The notes: a model not told the origin generated them from the letters alone. A DNA stretch of 64,000 nucleotides from Magicicada septendecula (GCA_034769895.1 CM068367.1:1315611046-1315675045), one strand, 5' to 3'. Positions 1-9,943 are shown, counted from the stretch's first letter. A program made the numbers and translations.

Positions 1-1250
1 TTGTAACAACTAGGGATTAACGATGCGGCTTTCTAACTGTAAACAGCTCCACGCTGGGGCTCTTCACAAAATGTTATTTTGTGTGTATTTGAATTTAAGT
101 GTTAACTTCCACTAAAAGTGTGGACAGCTAGACATAAGTAACGAAAATGTAGTGAGTAAAGTTTTGTGAAACAAACATGTAAGAAAAAGGAAAAACGTGT
201 GTAAGAGGTGACATCTCCTGTAATTTAAATATCCAGTCAAATATTGTTCAAGTTAAAAGAAATTCCAACATAATGTACAAACAATATGTAAACTCCAACA
301 CGACGGTGCAATTAAACAGGTGATGTGAATAACAGTGAAAAGTGCCGACTTCGACCTATACTGCCTTTACTCTATCGCCGAGAATCCTGACGACTTCACG
401 TTAGCTGCCACCATCACATCCATTTCATCGTTACTGGACAGACTACCCCTAGGACAATCCTTGACTACAAGAGTACGGAAGAATCAATCGCCAAGACACG
501 GACAGTTAACCATAATATAAGAGGTGACGCGGGAGCTCGTCTTCCGTGATTTATACATATTTTAAAATATAAGTAATTAAAGATGAAAAAGACTTTCAAA
601 AGACAATAAATAAGCTCTAAGATTTAAACTGGTGTAACTTCCAATTCTTGTAATCATACGTTGTAACTTAACTTTCGTTATGTAACTTCAAAAGTTGCTC
701 AACTAAATAAAACCATTCTTCAAATGGCACTTAAGGAATAATGTAATCATATAATCAAGTATGGTAAATTTGAAAATTATTAACAAGAAAAAGAAAGACT
801 CGGATCCGAGGTAAACTCATTATATAAATGATCATTTTATTTTAGATAGAAAACCCCCTTACAATCTCAGAGTAAATAATATCTTTATTTGTAATGTGTT
901 ACGTATACTATGTGAATAAAAGGGATGTCATCTTTGTTACATACTAAAGTGAGTGCATAAATCAGTTAATCCCCTCCCCTTGTTTCCTATAATTAGAATA
1001 ATTGTAAATTTTGTTAGTCTTGTGTTTAGAGTTTCAGTTTGTTACAACGTAGGCAGCCTGTATAATTGGCTAGCGTCAATTATCACAGGTTCCCTGGATT
1101 ATGACGTAGCCGACACGTCATAATGTGTTATCAATTTACGATTATAGAGCTGTTGTTAAACTCAGTAATTGATCAGTTATAAATTGACGCCGGCAACGTT
1201 GGGGCTGAAATAACGATAAACCCGCAACCGTAGCAGCCGATAAAGCTATA
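1..1250 (+). repeat. Presumed 5' LTR (right-hand part) of a gag-only LTR retrotransposon
   Basis: AT-rich, no coding capacity. It directly precedes a primer-binding site at 1254. Positions 1122-1173 match 10082-10133 almost base for base, and the last 70 bases (1179-1248) match 12140-12208, so this is one copy of a sequence repeated at the far end of the element. The two copies are not colinear: about 1.9 kb lying between these blocks in the right copy is missing here, so this copy is deleted or the other has an insertion. The left boundary may lie outside the window. Confidence 0.55.
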
Positions 1251-1253
1251 AAT

Positions 1254-1271
1254 TGGCGCCCAACGTGGGGC
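1254..1271 (+). other. Primer-binding site, tRNA-Lys(1,2) type
   Basis: The 18 bases TGGCGCCCAACGTGGGGC are the classical complement of the 3' end of tRNA-Lys used by many retroelements. It lies just after the LTR end and 86 bases before gag. The preceding unit (1179-1247) is a diverged PBS-like repeat. Confidence 0.85.
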
Positions 1272-1356
1272 TTAAGTTAAGTAAAACCTTGATTTTATAA
1301 ATATTACTTAACTCGAGCAGGCAGCTGTTAGAGACAGAGAAATGCAATAAAGAGCT

Positions 1357-2781
1357 ATGATACAACAGGAAACGAAAATGCCAGGACAAGAGAGACGATT
1401 AAGTTATGCGGAATGGATGACGGTGCTATTTAAAAAATTCAGCAAGGAGATGGGATACATAAAAAAGAATACCAATGATCATGAAAGAGCACAGATGAGT
1501 CGTGCGAATGCAATGGGAACACCAAACGACGAAATGACTTTGAGAGACATTTATGATGAAATGTGGGAATTAGACGACAGGTGTAATAAAGAAGAGACTA
1601 TAGGGACAGCCCACGAAAAAGACGATAACAATGTGGAAAGAATGACTGAAGAAGATTGGGAAAGATGGGACAATAATGAAGCACAAATGAAAAACGAAAG
1701 AACAGGAGTATACGCACAGGTGACAGAGCAATATACTCAGAAAGAATATGAACAATGGAGACGAGTAATAAGACAACCGGAAAACACAGAATTAAGGGAA
1801 TGGATAAGGGTGATGTTTGAACTATCCAGAGAAGATATGTGTAACTGGAGGAAGGAACATAATCGAATAGAAGAATTTAAAGGAATGCCAAATCAAAAAA
1901 ACTTAGAACAATCAAATATGCAACAAGAAATAGAAATAGTCAAAGTGAAGCAACAGAAGAAAATGCCAGAACAACCAAAGAAAGTGACCCGTCAGGACGT
2001 AATGGATTTTCTGGTTGAACATTTCAGAAGTTTAAGGGAAACAATGAACAGAGGTTTCGAGAATATGAATAAAAAACTAGACAGCACTTCCGAAGGTATT
2101 ATAGTAAGTCCAAATACAGAAGAGAGCAGCAAGGAAATAGAAATTAGAGAAGACCAAAATGCATTGCTATCTGAATATAAAAATAGAAAAAACCAAGAGA
2201 ATATCCAAACCATGGAAAAGAAGACCAAGAAATTAAGGAAAACATGGAGAAAGAAAATATTAAATACAAAAGAAGAAATGGTGATGAGGAAGGGTGGATT
2301 AATTAGTGCATTTAACCTCCCAATTAATGAACAAAGGGAGTTAATTAAATTTAAGAATTATAGGAAAAACTTTATAAAAATGGCAAAAGTAAACCACCAT
2401 AAAATAATAAAGAAGAACTTAGATAAATTTAAATATCATTTAAAAATATCAACGATCGAAGAGTATCTGACAACATCAGCTATATCTTTAATACGGAATA
2501 TACCAGTAAAACCTTTGGTAAGTAATCCAGAGGTAAAAGAGAGTGGAATAGTAGTATATATAAGTGATTATGTTAGGTTAGAGGAGGTACAATACCTGTT
2601 AATTAAAAGGGATCTAACTATGACGGAAAACCGTGACTTAAATGAAGACTTCGAATCAACAGAGTTACAGTACCAGATACACGAGAGGTATTTAACAAGT
2701 ACAAAAATTATTATGAACACTGCAGTAATCCGAGGAAAAGGAGTACCTGAATTAATGGACCATGGTTACAACAAGAAATAG
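1357..2781 (+). CDS. gag: Gag-like protein of LTR retrotransposon (474 aa)
   Basis: Intact 474-codon frame starting 86 bases after the primer-binding site, so it is in the gag position. The protein is highly charged and probably helical. Three copies of a loose motif (W/V-M-x2-LF-x2-F/S-x5-M followed by N/K-rich sequence) occur near residues 20, 150 and 225. A stretch near residue 325 (RELIKFKNYRKN) resembles the region of the Gag at 30125-31348 that reads REVINFKSYRRN, which supports the Gag call by comparison inside the window. There is no CCHC zinc knuckle. No protease or polymerase follows; the next 1.7 kb to the polypurine tract is non-coding. The capsid assignment is inference, and the frame may begin at the second ATG (1378). 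Confidence 0.6.
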   Translation: MIQQETKMPGQERRLSYAEWMTVLFKKFSKEMGYIKKNTNDHERAQMSRANAMGTPNDEMTLRDIYDEMWELDDRCNKEETIGTAHEKDDNNVERMTEEDWERWDNNEAQMKNERTGVYAQVTEQYTQKEYEQWRRVIRQPENTELREWIRVMFELSREDMCNWRKEHNRIEEFKGMPNQKNLEQSNMQQEIEIVKVKQQKKMPEQPKKVTRQDVMDFLVEHFRSLRETMNRGFENMNKKLDSTSEGIIVSPNTEESSKEIEIREDQNALLSEYKNRKNQENIQTMEKKTKKLRKTWRKKILNTKEEMVMRKGGLISAFNLPINEQRELIKFKNYRKNFIKMAKVNHHKIIKKNLDKFKYHLKISTIEEYLTTSAISLIRNIPVKPLVSNPEVKESGIVVYISDYVRLEEVQYLLIKRDLTMTENRDLNEDFESTELQYQIHERYLTSTKIIMNTAVIRGKGVPELMDHGYNKK

Positions 2782-2895
2782 TCAACCAGAAAAATGGGAC
2801 TGATTTTCTGAAAACCGACCAGGCAACCATTTGGAAAGAAGGAACTTAAGAAATAAAAAATAATATGTTAATAGAAACCCCAAAATTCTAAAAGA

Positions 2896-2985
2896 AGTAA
2901 GAACGTCTTACTATGTGTTAACGAAGAGATTATGTTGAATATGATTTAAAAAAAAAAATTCTAAAATAAGTAAGAACGTCTTACT
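2896..2985 (+). repeat. Two tandem copies of a hairpin-forming palindrome
   Basis: The 17-base sequence AGTAAGAACGTCTTACT occurs at 2896-2912 and 2969-2985, 73 bases apart, inside a partly conserved tandem repeat. Each copy can fold into a perfect 7 bp stem with a 3-base loop. Confidence 0.7.
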
Positions 2986-4026
2986 ATGTGTTTACCAAGA
3001 AATTATTTTAAATATTTAAGAATAAAACCCCATTGTTAAAAAACTATATAAAGAAAAACTTATACAAAATAATTAAAAACAGTGTGATTTAAGATACATG
3101 CCAAGAGAATTCAAGAACAGGTTACATAATTGTTTATAACCAGTATGATGTTAAATGGAATAAGAAAAAAAATATATATATATAGCAACATAATTAGTGG
3201 TATTGTGATCAGACAAGATGGTAAAATAAGAAGAACAATGGATAATTTAATGACTATAATTAAGATGAAACTAAGTAATGATGATAATTAATGCTAATAC
3301 AATTTAGAATTTCTTGGAAATGAAAATAATAAATGAAGAAATAGTACGTAGAATTTCTGTCACAAGAAAGAAGATCAAAGGTAGTTACAAATAATGACTG
3401 TCTAAAATGTTATCTGAAAATAGCTAATGAAAATAAGATGAAATCAAGAAGAAAGGAAATATATGTATAATTAAATGTAAAACGCGACAGCGTAACGACT
3501 CCCCAAGATGTTTATTATTAGTCAAATAAAGAGACTACTAGATATTATTGTATTTTTTTATAACTGACTGTAGATGAATTCCAGCAGTATTATATTGAAG
3601 TGTAGTATGGCCAGCAGAGTATGAAGCCAAACAGTGCCTCTCTGAACTGTACCAGCTCACATGTTAGGGAAATTGAATATTTAAGGGATAATAAAACCGC
3701 TGCGAAGATTGACATCAGATTCCAAAAGTATGCAGGAAGAAAACAGAAGGAAGATAGCTGACAGAAAGTCAATGGAGAAACGCATTTGTAGAAGTAACTA
3801 GAAATAGGAGAAAATTAAAACTAAGTTTTACTGATTATTGTGACCAATCATTGACAAGTAATGTTTAAAAGAAACAAACCAAGAGTATTAATATAATTAA
3901 TGAATTGTCATCAAATAGAGAAAGGTGTATACGAGTCCATAATGTTACATTAAGGATTCCCATACATTACCATTAAAACTTTACAATGTGTTACATTATG
4001 AATTCTTTCAATTATCATTAAAACTT

Positions 4027-4399
4027 ACTTACTTACTAGCCAACGCCCACCCTTGGCTGTTGGGCCATTAGGCGGCGCGCTGACAAGTAGAGACGTGAGA
4101 GCCTTGCCGTACCATCTTCGTCTTGGACTTGCGTGTCTGAGATCAAGGCTGGACATGTAATTAGGTGATCCGCATTCATGGAAGCGTATCCACAGAGAAC
4201 ACATTCAGGAGACGACAACACGCCAATGCAGTGCAGGTGGGAGGCCAGGTAGTCATGACCGGTTGTAGTTCTATAAAGAGCAACACTAGTTGCTCGGGGT
4301 AGAGTTCTGTCCGTAACCAATGTTGCCCATCTTTTTCCCACACAGGCTCTTAATTGTTTTTCTTTTAGCCATAGGCTTATTGAGGAGTTTATTCTTGCC
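4027..4399 (-). mobile_element. 5'-truncated non-LTR retrotransposon, 3' end only, with target-site duplication
   Basis: Flanked by an exact 11 bp duplication CATTAAAACTT at 4016-4026 and 4400-4410. On the minus strand the insert ends in a short TAAG tandem tail (plus strand ACTTACTTACTTA at the left edge). The body holds only the C-terminal coding end of ORF2. This is the usual product of target-primed reverse transcription with 5' truncation. Confidence 0.85.
4036..4341 (-). pseudogene. C-terminal fragment of non-LTR retrotransposon ORF2
   Basis: About 101 residues open on the minus strand. The sequence contains GHDYLASHLHCIG, a C-x2-C...H...C zinc-finger-like motif (CVLCG...DHLITC) and a LSARRLMAQQPRVG tail. 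This pattern follows the RNase H domain at the C-terminus of Jockey/I/R1-type polyproteins in arthropods (recognised from family knowledge). The upstream EN, RT and RNase H parts are absent because the copy is 5'-truncated. An RNase H fragment that may be from a related element lies at 43296-43455. Confidence 0.75.
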
Positions 4400-4500
4400 C
4401 ATTAAAACTTTACGATGAATATAAGAAGGATATTCCAAGGCATGAAAAAGATATAAGTTTATTTTGACCCAAATTATATTCAGGTAAAGTAAACTTCTTT

Positions 4501-4515
4501 AGGAGGGGAAGCATA
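4501..4515 (+). other. Polypurine tract and 3' LTR boundary
   Basis: AGGAGGGGAA followed by GCATA and then TGTAAC. The Ty3-like element at 21763-33409 has a similar arrangement on the minus strand (GGAGAGGCATTA then TGTTAC, 25204-25216). This sets the 3' LTR start at 4516. Confidence 0.65.
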
Positions 4516-4911
4516 TGTAACGTAACGAAAATACGGTCCCCGACGTTACATAAATCAACTTATAAGATTTAAAATAGAGAAAAAAATTATTAATTATCCA
4601 CACTTGTAAAAGGTCAGAAACCCAACCCATGATTGATTAAATAAAATAAGAATACAAGGTAGAAAGAAAAGAAATTAATAATGTTAATAATTGTAAACCT
4701 CAAAGTTCAGTGAAAGGTGTAAACAACAGACATTGACAAAGAATGTAAAAACTAATTTAGACTGTTTCATAATAATTGATGTTTTAAAGTAGATGAGAAT
4801 GAGTAAATGTTGTATGACTTAGGTTACTCAAATGTACCTGTTATTAATTGTATCATGTTATATTATTATCATGATAGTGATGTTATTTTTTGTGTTAGCA
4901 AGTGAAGTTAT

Positions 4912-5136
4912 AATAATAAGTGATTACCTGTATGCGGTCCGCCGTGTGACTTCTGAAACTTGGTTACGTTACGCGTTTCAAGGCGTATGCCTCATCATCA
5001 GACGTTTAAAAACCAAAAACACATATCACACAAAACTGCGTTTGTCAAGAAATAAAATTGCAGAAACAAGCATATTATGTGCACATGATGTAGGGTGCGC
5101 ACCCGTTCAAGTCTTGTCTGCTACTGATTGGAATTC
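4912..5136 (-). mobile_element. Penelope-like element A, 3' end fragment (copy A1)
   Basis: Near-identical in reverse complement to 9769-9996 and 20627-20856. It carries the last codons of the PLE-A reading frame (NEFQSVADKT in the other copies) and about 200 bases of 3' region with a hammerhead-like motif. It joins directly to PLE-B coding sequence at 5137, creating a chance in-frame chimeric ORF from 4832. Its 3' terminus (…GTAATCACTTATTATT) agrees with that defined by the target duplication of copy A3. Confidence 0.75.
4966..5005 (-). ncRNA. Hammerhead ribozyme-like motif, family A (copy A1)
   Basis: Minus strand: stem I ACGU, core CUGAUGA, one unpaired U, stem II GAGGC-AUAC-GCCUU, GAAA, then the self-complementary ACGCGU as stem III, A at the cleavage position, and ACGU closing stem I. 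All invariant core residues (CUGANGA, GAAA, UH) are present. Function is inferred from the pattern. Confidence 0.6.
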
Positions 5137-6028
5137 CAAAAAGTGCATAGAAGAAGTGCATGATATAAAGGAGGTAAATAATAAGGATAAAAACTTACAA
5201 TTTAAGGAAGAGATAGGAGGTAAGCAAATAAATTACCTAGATTTAAACATAGAAATTAAAGATAATGAGAAACTACAGTTTGGGATATTTAGGAAAGAGC
5301 CGTATTCTGATATAATTATACCAAGAGAGTCTTACCACCCATACAGATATAAAATGGCGGCAATCAATTCCTTTTGTTACAGAGCTCAGAAGTGTTTAAA
5401 AGAGACCGAATCAAAAGATAGGGAGTTAAAAACGATAAAGGGAATTGTAAGGAATAATAATTATAGCACCAACATAGTGGATAAAGTTATGAAAAGGGTC
5501 AACATACAAAAAGCTAAAATAGAACCAGAACAAAAGAATTATGCAGGGTCATTGACATACATAGGTTCACATACTAGAAAAATTATAAAATGTTTTAATA
5601 AATATGGAGTAGATATAGCTATTAAAAAATGTGAAACTGTATTTGATAAGATAAGGAATAAGAATATAGAAAAAATTCCAGTATTACAGAAAAGCGGAAT
5701 TTATAAATTAAAATGTAAAGACTGCAACAAAGTGTACCTAGGGGAGACAGGACGAAAATTCGTATGCAGGTTGTCTGACCACAAACGTGGAGAAGGTAAT
5801 AGAACAACCAATTCGTTATATGCAAGACATTTCATAGAAGACAACCACAAGTTTGTTAATCCTTTGGAAGAATACGAAATTGTAAAAGTAGTAAATTACA
5901 CAGTTGAAAGGAAGCTTAGAGAGGAGTTAGAAATATTGAAAGAAAGAGAAAAAGGGTTAGACAATTTAATTAATATTAAAATTAAATTTGATAATGAAGA
6001 AATATTTTATAACATGATTAAGAAGTAA
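5137..6028 (+). pseudogene. Penelope-like element B, C-terminal RT region plus GIY-YIG endonuclease
   Basis: About 297 codons continue open to a stop at 6026-6028. The frame starts with the RT C-terminal region (INYLDLNIEI, YHPYRYKMAAINS), the usual Penelope thumb and connector, then a GIY-YIG-type nuclease: GIYKLKCKDCNKVYLGET from about 5698 with a CxxC between the GIY and YLG strands, then an H-rich and E-rich continuation (LEEYEIVK). The catalytic RT motifs are missing, so the copy is 5'-truncated; whether the remaining part is expressed is unknown. The reading frame upstream to 4832 is not part of this protein: it reads through an antisense PLE-A fragment. A hammerhead-like motif lies about 290 bases downstream at 6319. 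Confidence 0.75.
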
Positions 6029-6318
6029 ATGAGAGAGGGCAGATAGATAAGATTAAGAATTATATTTCATAGTACTAATTGGTTGTTTTAAAATAAGGGT
6101 GTGTGACTGACCCACGTGTGTGGAGAGGAAGAGGGTAGTTTAAAAGGATGCACACACACACTGAAACACAAGGAATTTACTAGAAAAATATGTAACTGTA
6201 CAGATGGTGAGACAGAGTTTAGGGGGTGGGGAAGGGTCATTAATTTTTAGTTTGTTGTGGGTGAGCAGGGTGGGGGAGAGGGGTGAAGGGTTGGGTTTTA
6301 CAATTTTCCTGTCTATTC

Positions 6319-6360
6319 CTGATCTGACGATGAGCTGTGAAGCTTGAAAGCGCTAATCGG
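6319..6360 (+). ncRNA. Hammerhead ribozyme-like motif, family B (best example)
   Basis: Stem I CUGAU (6319-6323) pairs with AUCGG (6356-6360, one G-U). Core CUGACGA 6324-6330; unpaired U 6331; stem II GAGCU/AGCUU (6332-6336/6341-6345) with loop GUGA; GAAA 6346-6349; palindromic stem III AGCGCU 6349-6354; A6355 at the predicted cleavage site. It keeps the family A fold although the paired bases differ, which is compensatory evidence for a real structure. It is in the 3' region of PLE-B. Confidence 0.75.
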
Positions 6361-6877
6361 AATAATTTTTATATAGTGGTGTGCAATATTGATCATTCTG
6401 ATTGTGATTTCAACCACTAACACAAATTTCTTCATTAAATGATTGGAATTTGTTGAGCAGTCTCAAAGCAGTATCATACAGGCGGTTAGATACAAAGTTC
6501 AATTGTTCATTCAGAACACAATCACGACTGCTATCGTTATTATATGCATTATAAATTTCCAGCTCCTCCAAGGCATTCATAAAACGGCCCTTGTTGCATA
6601 TATGCAAAGGCATTAGATTGGACTTAAAATCTGTATAATTGTGATTGTGTTGGGTCAGATGACGAGTGTAATTAGATTTTATATCATTGTAATTAAGTAT
6701 CTTTTTTGGTAAATGTTCACGGAAGCGTTTGTAAAAACCTCTTCCGGTCTGACCTATATAGAAGCTGTTACAATCATTGCAAACCAGTTTATAAATACCT
6801 GTTTTTTCTTCAATAGGTAAGGGCAGTTTAGGTCTAAGTATATTAATTAGTTTATTATTGGTTCTAAAAGACATAGT

Positions 6878-6889
6878 ATAACCAATATT
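6878..6889. repeat. 12 bp target-site duplication, left copy
   Basis: ATAACCAATATT at 6878-6889 is repeated exactly at 7419-7430. It is present once in the uninterrupted plus-strand copy (near 9332-9343, reverse orientation), so it is an insertion footprint. Confidence 0.9.
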
Positions 6890-6983
6890 AAATCCTTAAA
6901 TTTTTTAGTGACCGTCAATCAGTGAATGTTTTAGTGGATGGTTAGTGAGGATCGGTCAATAATACAACTTTTAGTTATTTTTT

Positions 6984-7022
6984 ATCGACGTTTCGACAAT
7001 ATTTATTGTCATCTTCAGAACC
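6984..7022 (-). ncRNA. Hammerhead-like motif, family C, left arm
   Basis: Minus strand: CUGAAGA, one unpaired U, stem II GACAA/UUGUC, GAAA, palindromic ACGU, then C at the cleavage position (a GUC site). Stem I is weakened here by a C-to-U change relative to the right arm. Confidence 0.5.
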
Positions 7023-7324
7023 TGTGTATGAAATACAATAGAAATATCAAACATAACGAAACAATTAAATATTTGGGTGAACGTGTTGGTGATGTGAGTG
7101 TGTGCGTGCGTATGTATGTATCATTTTTTATGTGAAGACTTATGATAGTTTGTTTACATCTTCAAATTATCTTTAAGAAAGCGAGCAAATTATAGTATGA
7201 GATCTCATACATCTAGTAAAAATGATACATACATACGCACGCACACACTCACATCACCAACACGTTCACCCAAATATTTAATTGTTTCGTTATGTTTGAT
7301 ATTTCTATTGTATTTCATACACAG

Positions 7325-7362
7325 GTCCTGAAGATGACAATAAATATTGTCGAAACGTCGAC
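7325..7362 (+). ncRNA. Hammerhead-like motif, family C, right arm
   Basis: Stem I GUC (7325-7327) with GAC (7360-7362); core CUGAAGA 7328-7334; unpaired U 7335; stem II GACAA 7336-7340 with UUGUC 7347-7351; GAAA 7352-7355; ACGU 7355-7358; C7359 at the predicted cleavage site. Confidence 0.55.
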
Positions 7363-8970
7363 GAAAAATAACTAAAAGTTGTATTATTGACCGATCCTCA
7401 CTAACCATCCACTAAAACATAACCAATATTGTTCATCACTGAAGATAAAATTTTTGGCATGATGTATGTGTATTTCGCAGATATAAATTTTTTCGGTGTT
7501 TTATTAAGTGGACGGGGCTTAAGTTGAATGTTATTATGCTTCTTTAGCAATTTATCAATGATGTGACTACTGTAACCATTGGAAACTGCAATAAATCTTA
7601 TTGTATTTAGCTCAGCCTGGAAATCATTATTGTCAAGGGGGACTGTCAACAATCTATGGATTAAACTATTATATGTTGCCATTTTTTGAGAATATGGATG
7701 GTGGGAATCTGCATGTATTGTATGGCTAGTGGCAGTAGGCTTCCTATAAATATTGAATTTCAATGTGTCCATTCTTCTAGTGAGGGTCAGGTCTAGAAAG
7801 TTAATTGAGTTATCATGCTCGGTCTCTAAAGTAAATTGAATATTATTGTTGATTTCGTTTAAAAGATTTTTGAAGGAGTCAACTTGTCTCAAAGTTCCGT
7901 CAAAAATAATGAACGTGTCATCTACGTAACGTGAATAAAATTTTATCTTATTAGTGTATATGTTGTTATTTAATAAATGAGTATTTTCATAGAAATTTAA
8001 GTATATGTCAGCCAACAGGCCTGAGAGGGGTGAGCCCATAGCTAGACCATCATCTTGGCTATAGAATAGACCATTGAATGTGAAATAATTTTGATTTAAA
8101 ATGACTTTAAGCAAGTCAATCAACTCATCTATAGCCTGTGTACTCATGGAAGCGTTGATTCGTAAATTGTCCTTCAATAATTTTAAGGTTACATCAGTTG
8201 GAATATTTGTATATAGATCCACTATGTCAAATGAAACCAATTTGTAATTGGGTTTTAATTTAACAGTATTTATCCTATTAATGAAATCATTATTATTTGT
8301 TAAGCTGTGATTATTCTTTAACTGTAAATTGTCTTTAATTAATTTTACAAGAATTATTGATGTTTTGAAACCGGGGGCTTTAGTAAAGTTAACCAGCGGT
8401 CTTATGGGTATGTGTGGTTTGTGGATTTTGGGGAGTCCCGTAAATATCGGAGCCTTCGCATTAATTGGCTTCAAATAACGACGTGTATTATCAGTGAGCA
8501 AACTCGTACATTTGTTAATACATTGGTTGAGGTTTTTGGTGTATTTATCAGTAGGATCAGATTTTAATTGTCTAATATTATGGTTAGAGATAAATTCGTG
8601 AACTTTGGCATTATAAGAATCAGTATCCATGATTACTAATGTATTCCCTTTATCTGCTTGAATAATACTGGCATTATTAATAGTTAATTTTGTTTTGATG
8701 TGCCTCAAAGTTTTGTATTCACGGGAGAATCGTGGATGCATGAATAGATTATGTGGTAGGTTATCGTTAGATCTGATAGTTTCAGTGAATTTATTGTTTA
8801 TCAATATGCGTGCTTCGTTCTGTACAATAGGATTCGGAATAGTCTTAATAGCCGCCTCCGCCTCAACGAGCTCATAAATATGTTTGTTATTTCCGGTTGG
8901 TGGGAGATTATAATTAAGTCCTTTATTAAGGAGCACCATTTCATTATCACTGAAGTTTATATTAGTTACC

Positions 8971-9798
8971 TGACCCTCACTAGACGAATGGACACATTGA
9001 AATTCAATATTTATAGGAAGCCTACTGCCACTAGCCATACAATACATGCAGATTCCCACCATCCATATTCTCAAAAAATGGCAGCATATAATAGTTTAAT
9101 CCATAGATTGTTGACAGTCCCCCTTGACAATAATGATTTCCAGGCTGAGCTAAATACAATAAGATTTATTGCAGTTTCCAATGGTTACAGTAGTCACATC
9201 ATTGATAAATTGCTAAAGAAACATAATAACATTCAACTTAAGCCCCGTCCACTTAATAAAACACCGAAAAAATTTATATCTGCGAAATACACATACATCA
9301 TGCCAAAAATTTTATCTTCAGTGATGAACAATATTGGTTATACTATGTCTTTTAGAACCAATAATAAACTAATTAATATACTTAGACCTAAACTGCCCTT
9401 ACCTATTGAAGAAAAAACAGGCATTTATAAACTGGTTTGCAATGATTGTAACAGCTTCTATATAGGTCAGACCGGAAGAGGTTTTTACAAACGCTTCCGT
9501 GAACATTTACCAAAAAAGATACTTAATTACAATGATATAAAATCTAATTACACTCGTCATCTGACCCAACACAATCACAATTATACAGATTTTAAGTCCC
9601 AATCTAATGCCTTTGCATATATGCAACAAGGGCCGTTTTATGAATGCCTTGGAGGAGCTGGAAATTTATAATGCATATAATAACAATAGCAGTCGTGATT
9701 GTGTTCTGAATGAACAATTGAACTTTGTATCTAACCGCCTGTATGATACTGCTTTGAGACTGCTCAACGAATTCCAATCAGTAGCAGACAAGACTTGA
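8971..9798 (+). pseudogene. Penelope-like thumb plus GIY-YIG endonuclease, frameshifted
   Basis: LTLTRRMDTLKFNIYRKP opens the homology, followed by the continuous GIY-YIG region (GIYKLVCNDCNSFYIGQTG). One extra C near 9600, compared with the minus copy, shifts the frame; the remainder continues at 9607-9798 to a different C-terminus (NEFQSVADKT instead of the NKFQSFNEEICVSG of the minus copy). The RT core is absent. The reading frame before 8971 is unrelated. Confidence 0.8.
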
Positions 9799-9903
9799 AC
9801 GGGTGCGCGCACCCTACATCACGTGCACATAATATGCTTGTTTCTGCAATTTTATTTCTTGACAAACGCAGTTTTGTGTGATATGTGTGTTTTTGGTTTT
9901 TAA

Positions 9904-9943
9904 ACGTCTGATGATGAGGCATACGCCTTGAAACGCGTAACGT
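9904..9943 (+). ncRNA. Hammerhead ribozyme-like motif, family A (copy A2)
   Basis: Same sequence as A1: stem I ACGU...ACGU, CUGAUGA, unpaired U, stem II GAGGC/GCCUU with loop AUAC, GAAA, palindromic ACGCGU, then A. It starts about 105 bases after the PLE-A stop codon, in the 3' terminal region. Confidence 0.65.

Larger units (their letters stand above)
2782..4498 (+). other. Non-coding internal region between gag and the polypurine tract
   Basis: AT-rich, no recognisable pol domain in any frame. It holds a tandem hairpin repeat (2890-2990) and a 5'-truncated non-LTR insertion (4027-4399). With the short internal length, this indicates a gag-only, non-autonomous element. Confidence 0.5.
6890..7418. 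mobile_element. Inverted-arm hammerhead element C (529 bp), nested in the PLE-A ORF
   Basis: Structure: a 38 bp one-sided extension (6890-6927), a left arm (6928-7131), a spacer of about 86 bp, and a right arm (7218-7418) that is the reverse complement of the left with only a few differences. Each arm carries a hammerhead-like motif. No protein domain; the apparent ORFs in the arms are mirror images of one another. The insertion splits the GIY-YIG coding region. The class (Penelope-derived non-autonomous element) is inferred from the ribozyme motifs and the 12 bp duplication. Confidence 0.8.
6410..8968 (-). mobile_element. Penelope-like element A, 5'-truncated minus-strand copy
   Basis: Coding region of a Penelope-like element reading leftwards: RT at 7419-8968, then the GIY-YIG part at 6410-6889. 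The two are separated by the 529 bp nested insertion at 6890-7418. At about 8969 this copy abuts a plus-strand copy of the same element in head-to-head orientation, an inverted-partner structure often seen with Penelope insertions. Confidence 0.85.
6410..8968 (-). pseudogene. Penelope-like reverse transcriptase / GIY-YIG endonuclease, interrupted by an insertion
   Basis: Reads from about 8968 (VTNINFSDNEMVLL) down to a stop at 6410. N-terminal part: LPHNLFMHPRFSREYKTL and IIQADKGNTLVIMD. RT motifs: FDIVDLYTNI (motif A, near 8230), GLAMGSPLSGLLADIYL (motif B) and YVDD (7917-7928, motif C). Thumb: LDLTLTRRMD and YSQKMATYNSL. After the insertion it resumes at 6889 with MSFRTNNKLINILRPK and the nuclease domain GIYKLVCNDCNSFYIGQTGRGF, which has GIY, YIG, a CxxC, and the downstream R and E residues. 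Without the insertion the frame would be open throughout, so disruption may be recent. An apparent start at 9074 is antisense sequence of the neighbouring copy, not part of the protein. Confidence 0.85.

Noticed and set aside
3590-3772. 60 aa minus-strand ORF
   Set aside because: No domain, AT-rich non-coding context.
4832-5136. N-terminal extension of the long frame ending at 6028
   Set aside because: It is antisense PLE-A 3' sequence plus AT-rich LTR that happens to be open, not part of the Penelope protein.
6938-7408. Pair of nearly identical 65-67 aa ORFs on opposite strands
   Set aside because: They are mirror translations of the inverted arms and overlap the hammerhead motifs; there is no domain and no sign of selection.
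8969-9074. Start of the minus-strand Penelope frame at 9074
   Set aside because: This part is the reverse complement of the neighbouring plus copy; the element itself starts at about 8968.
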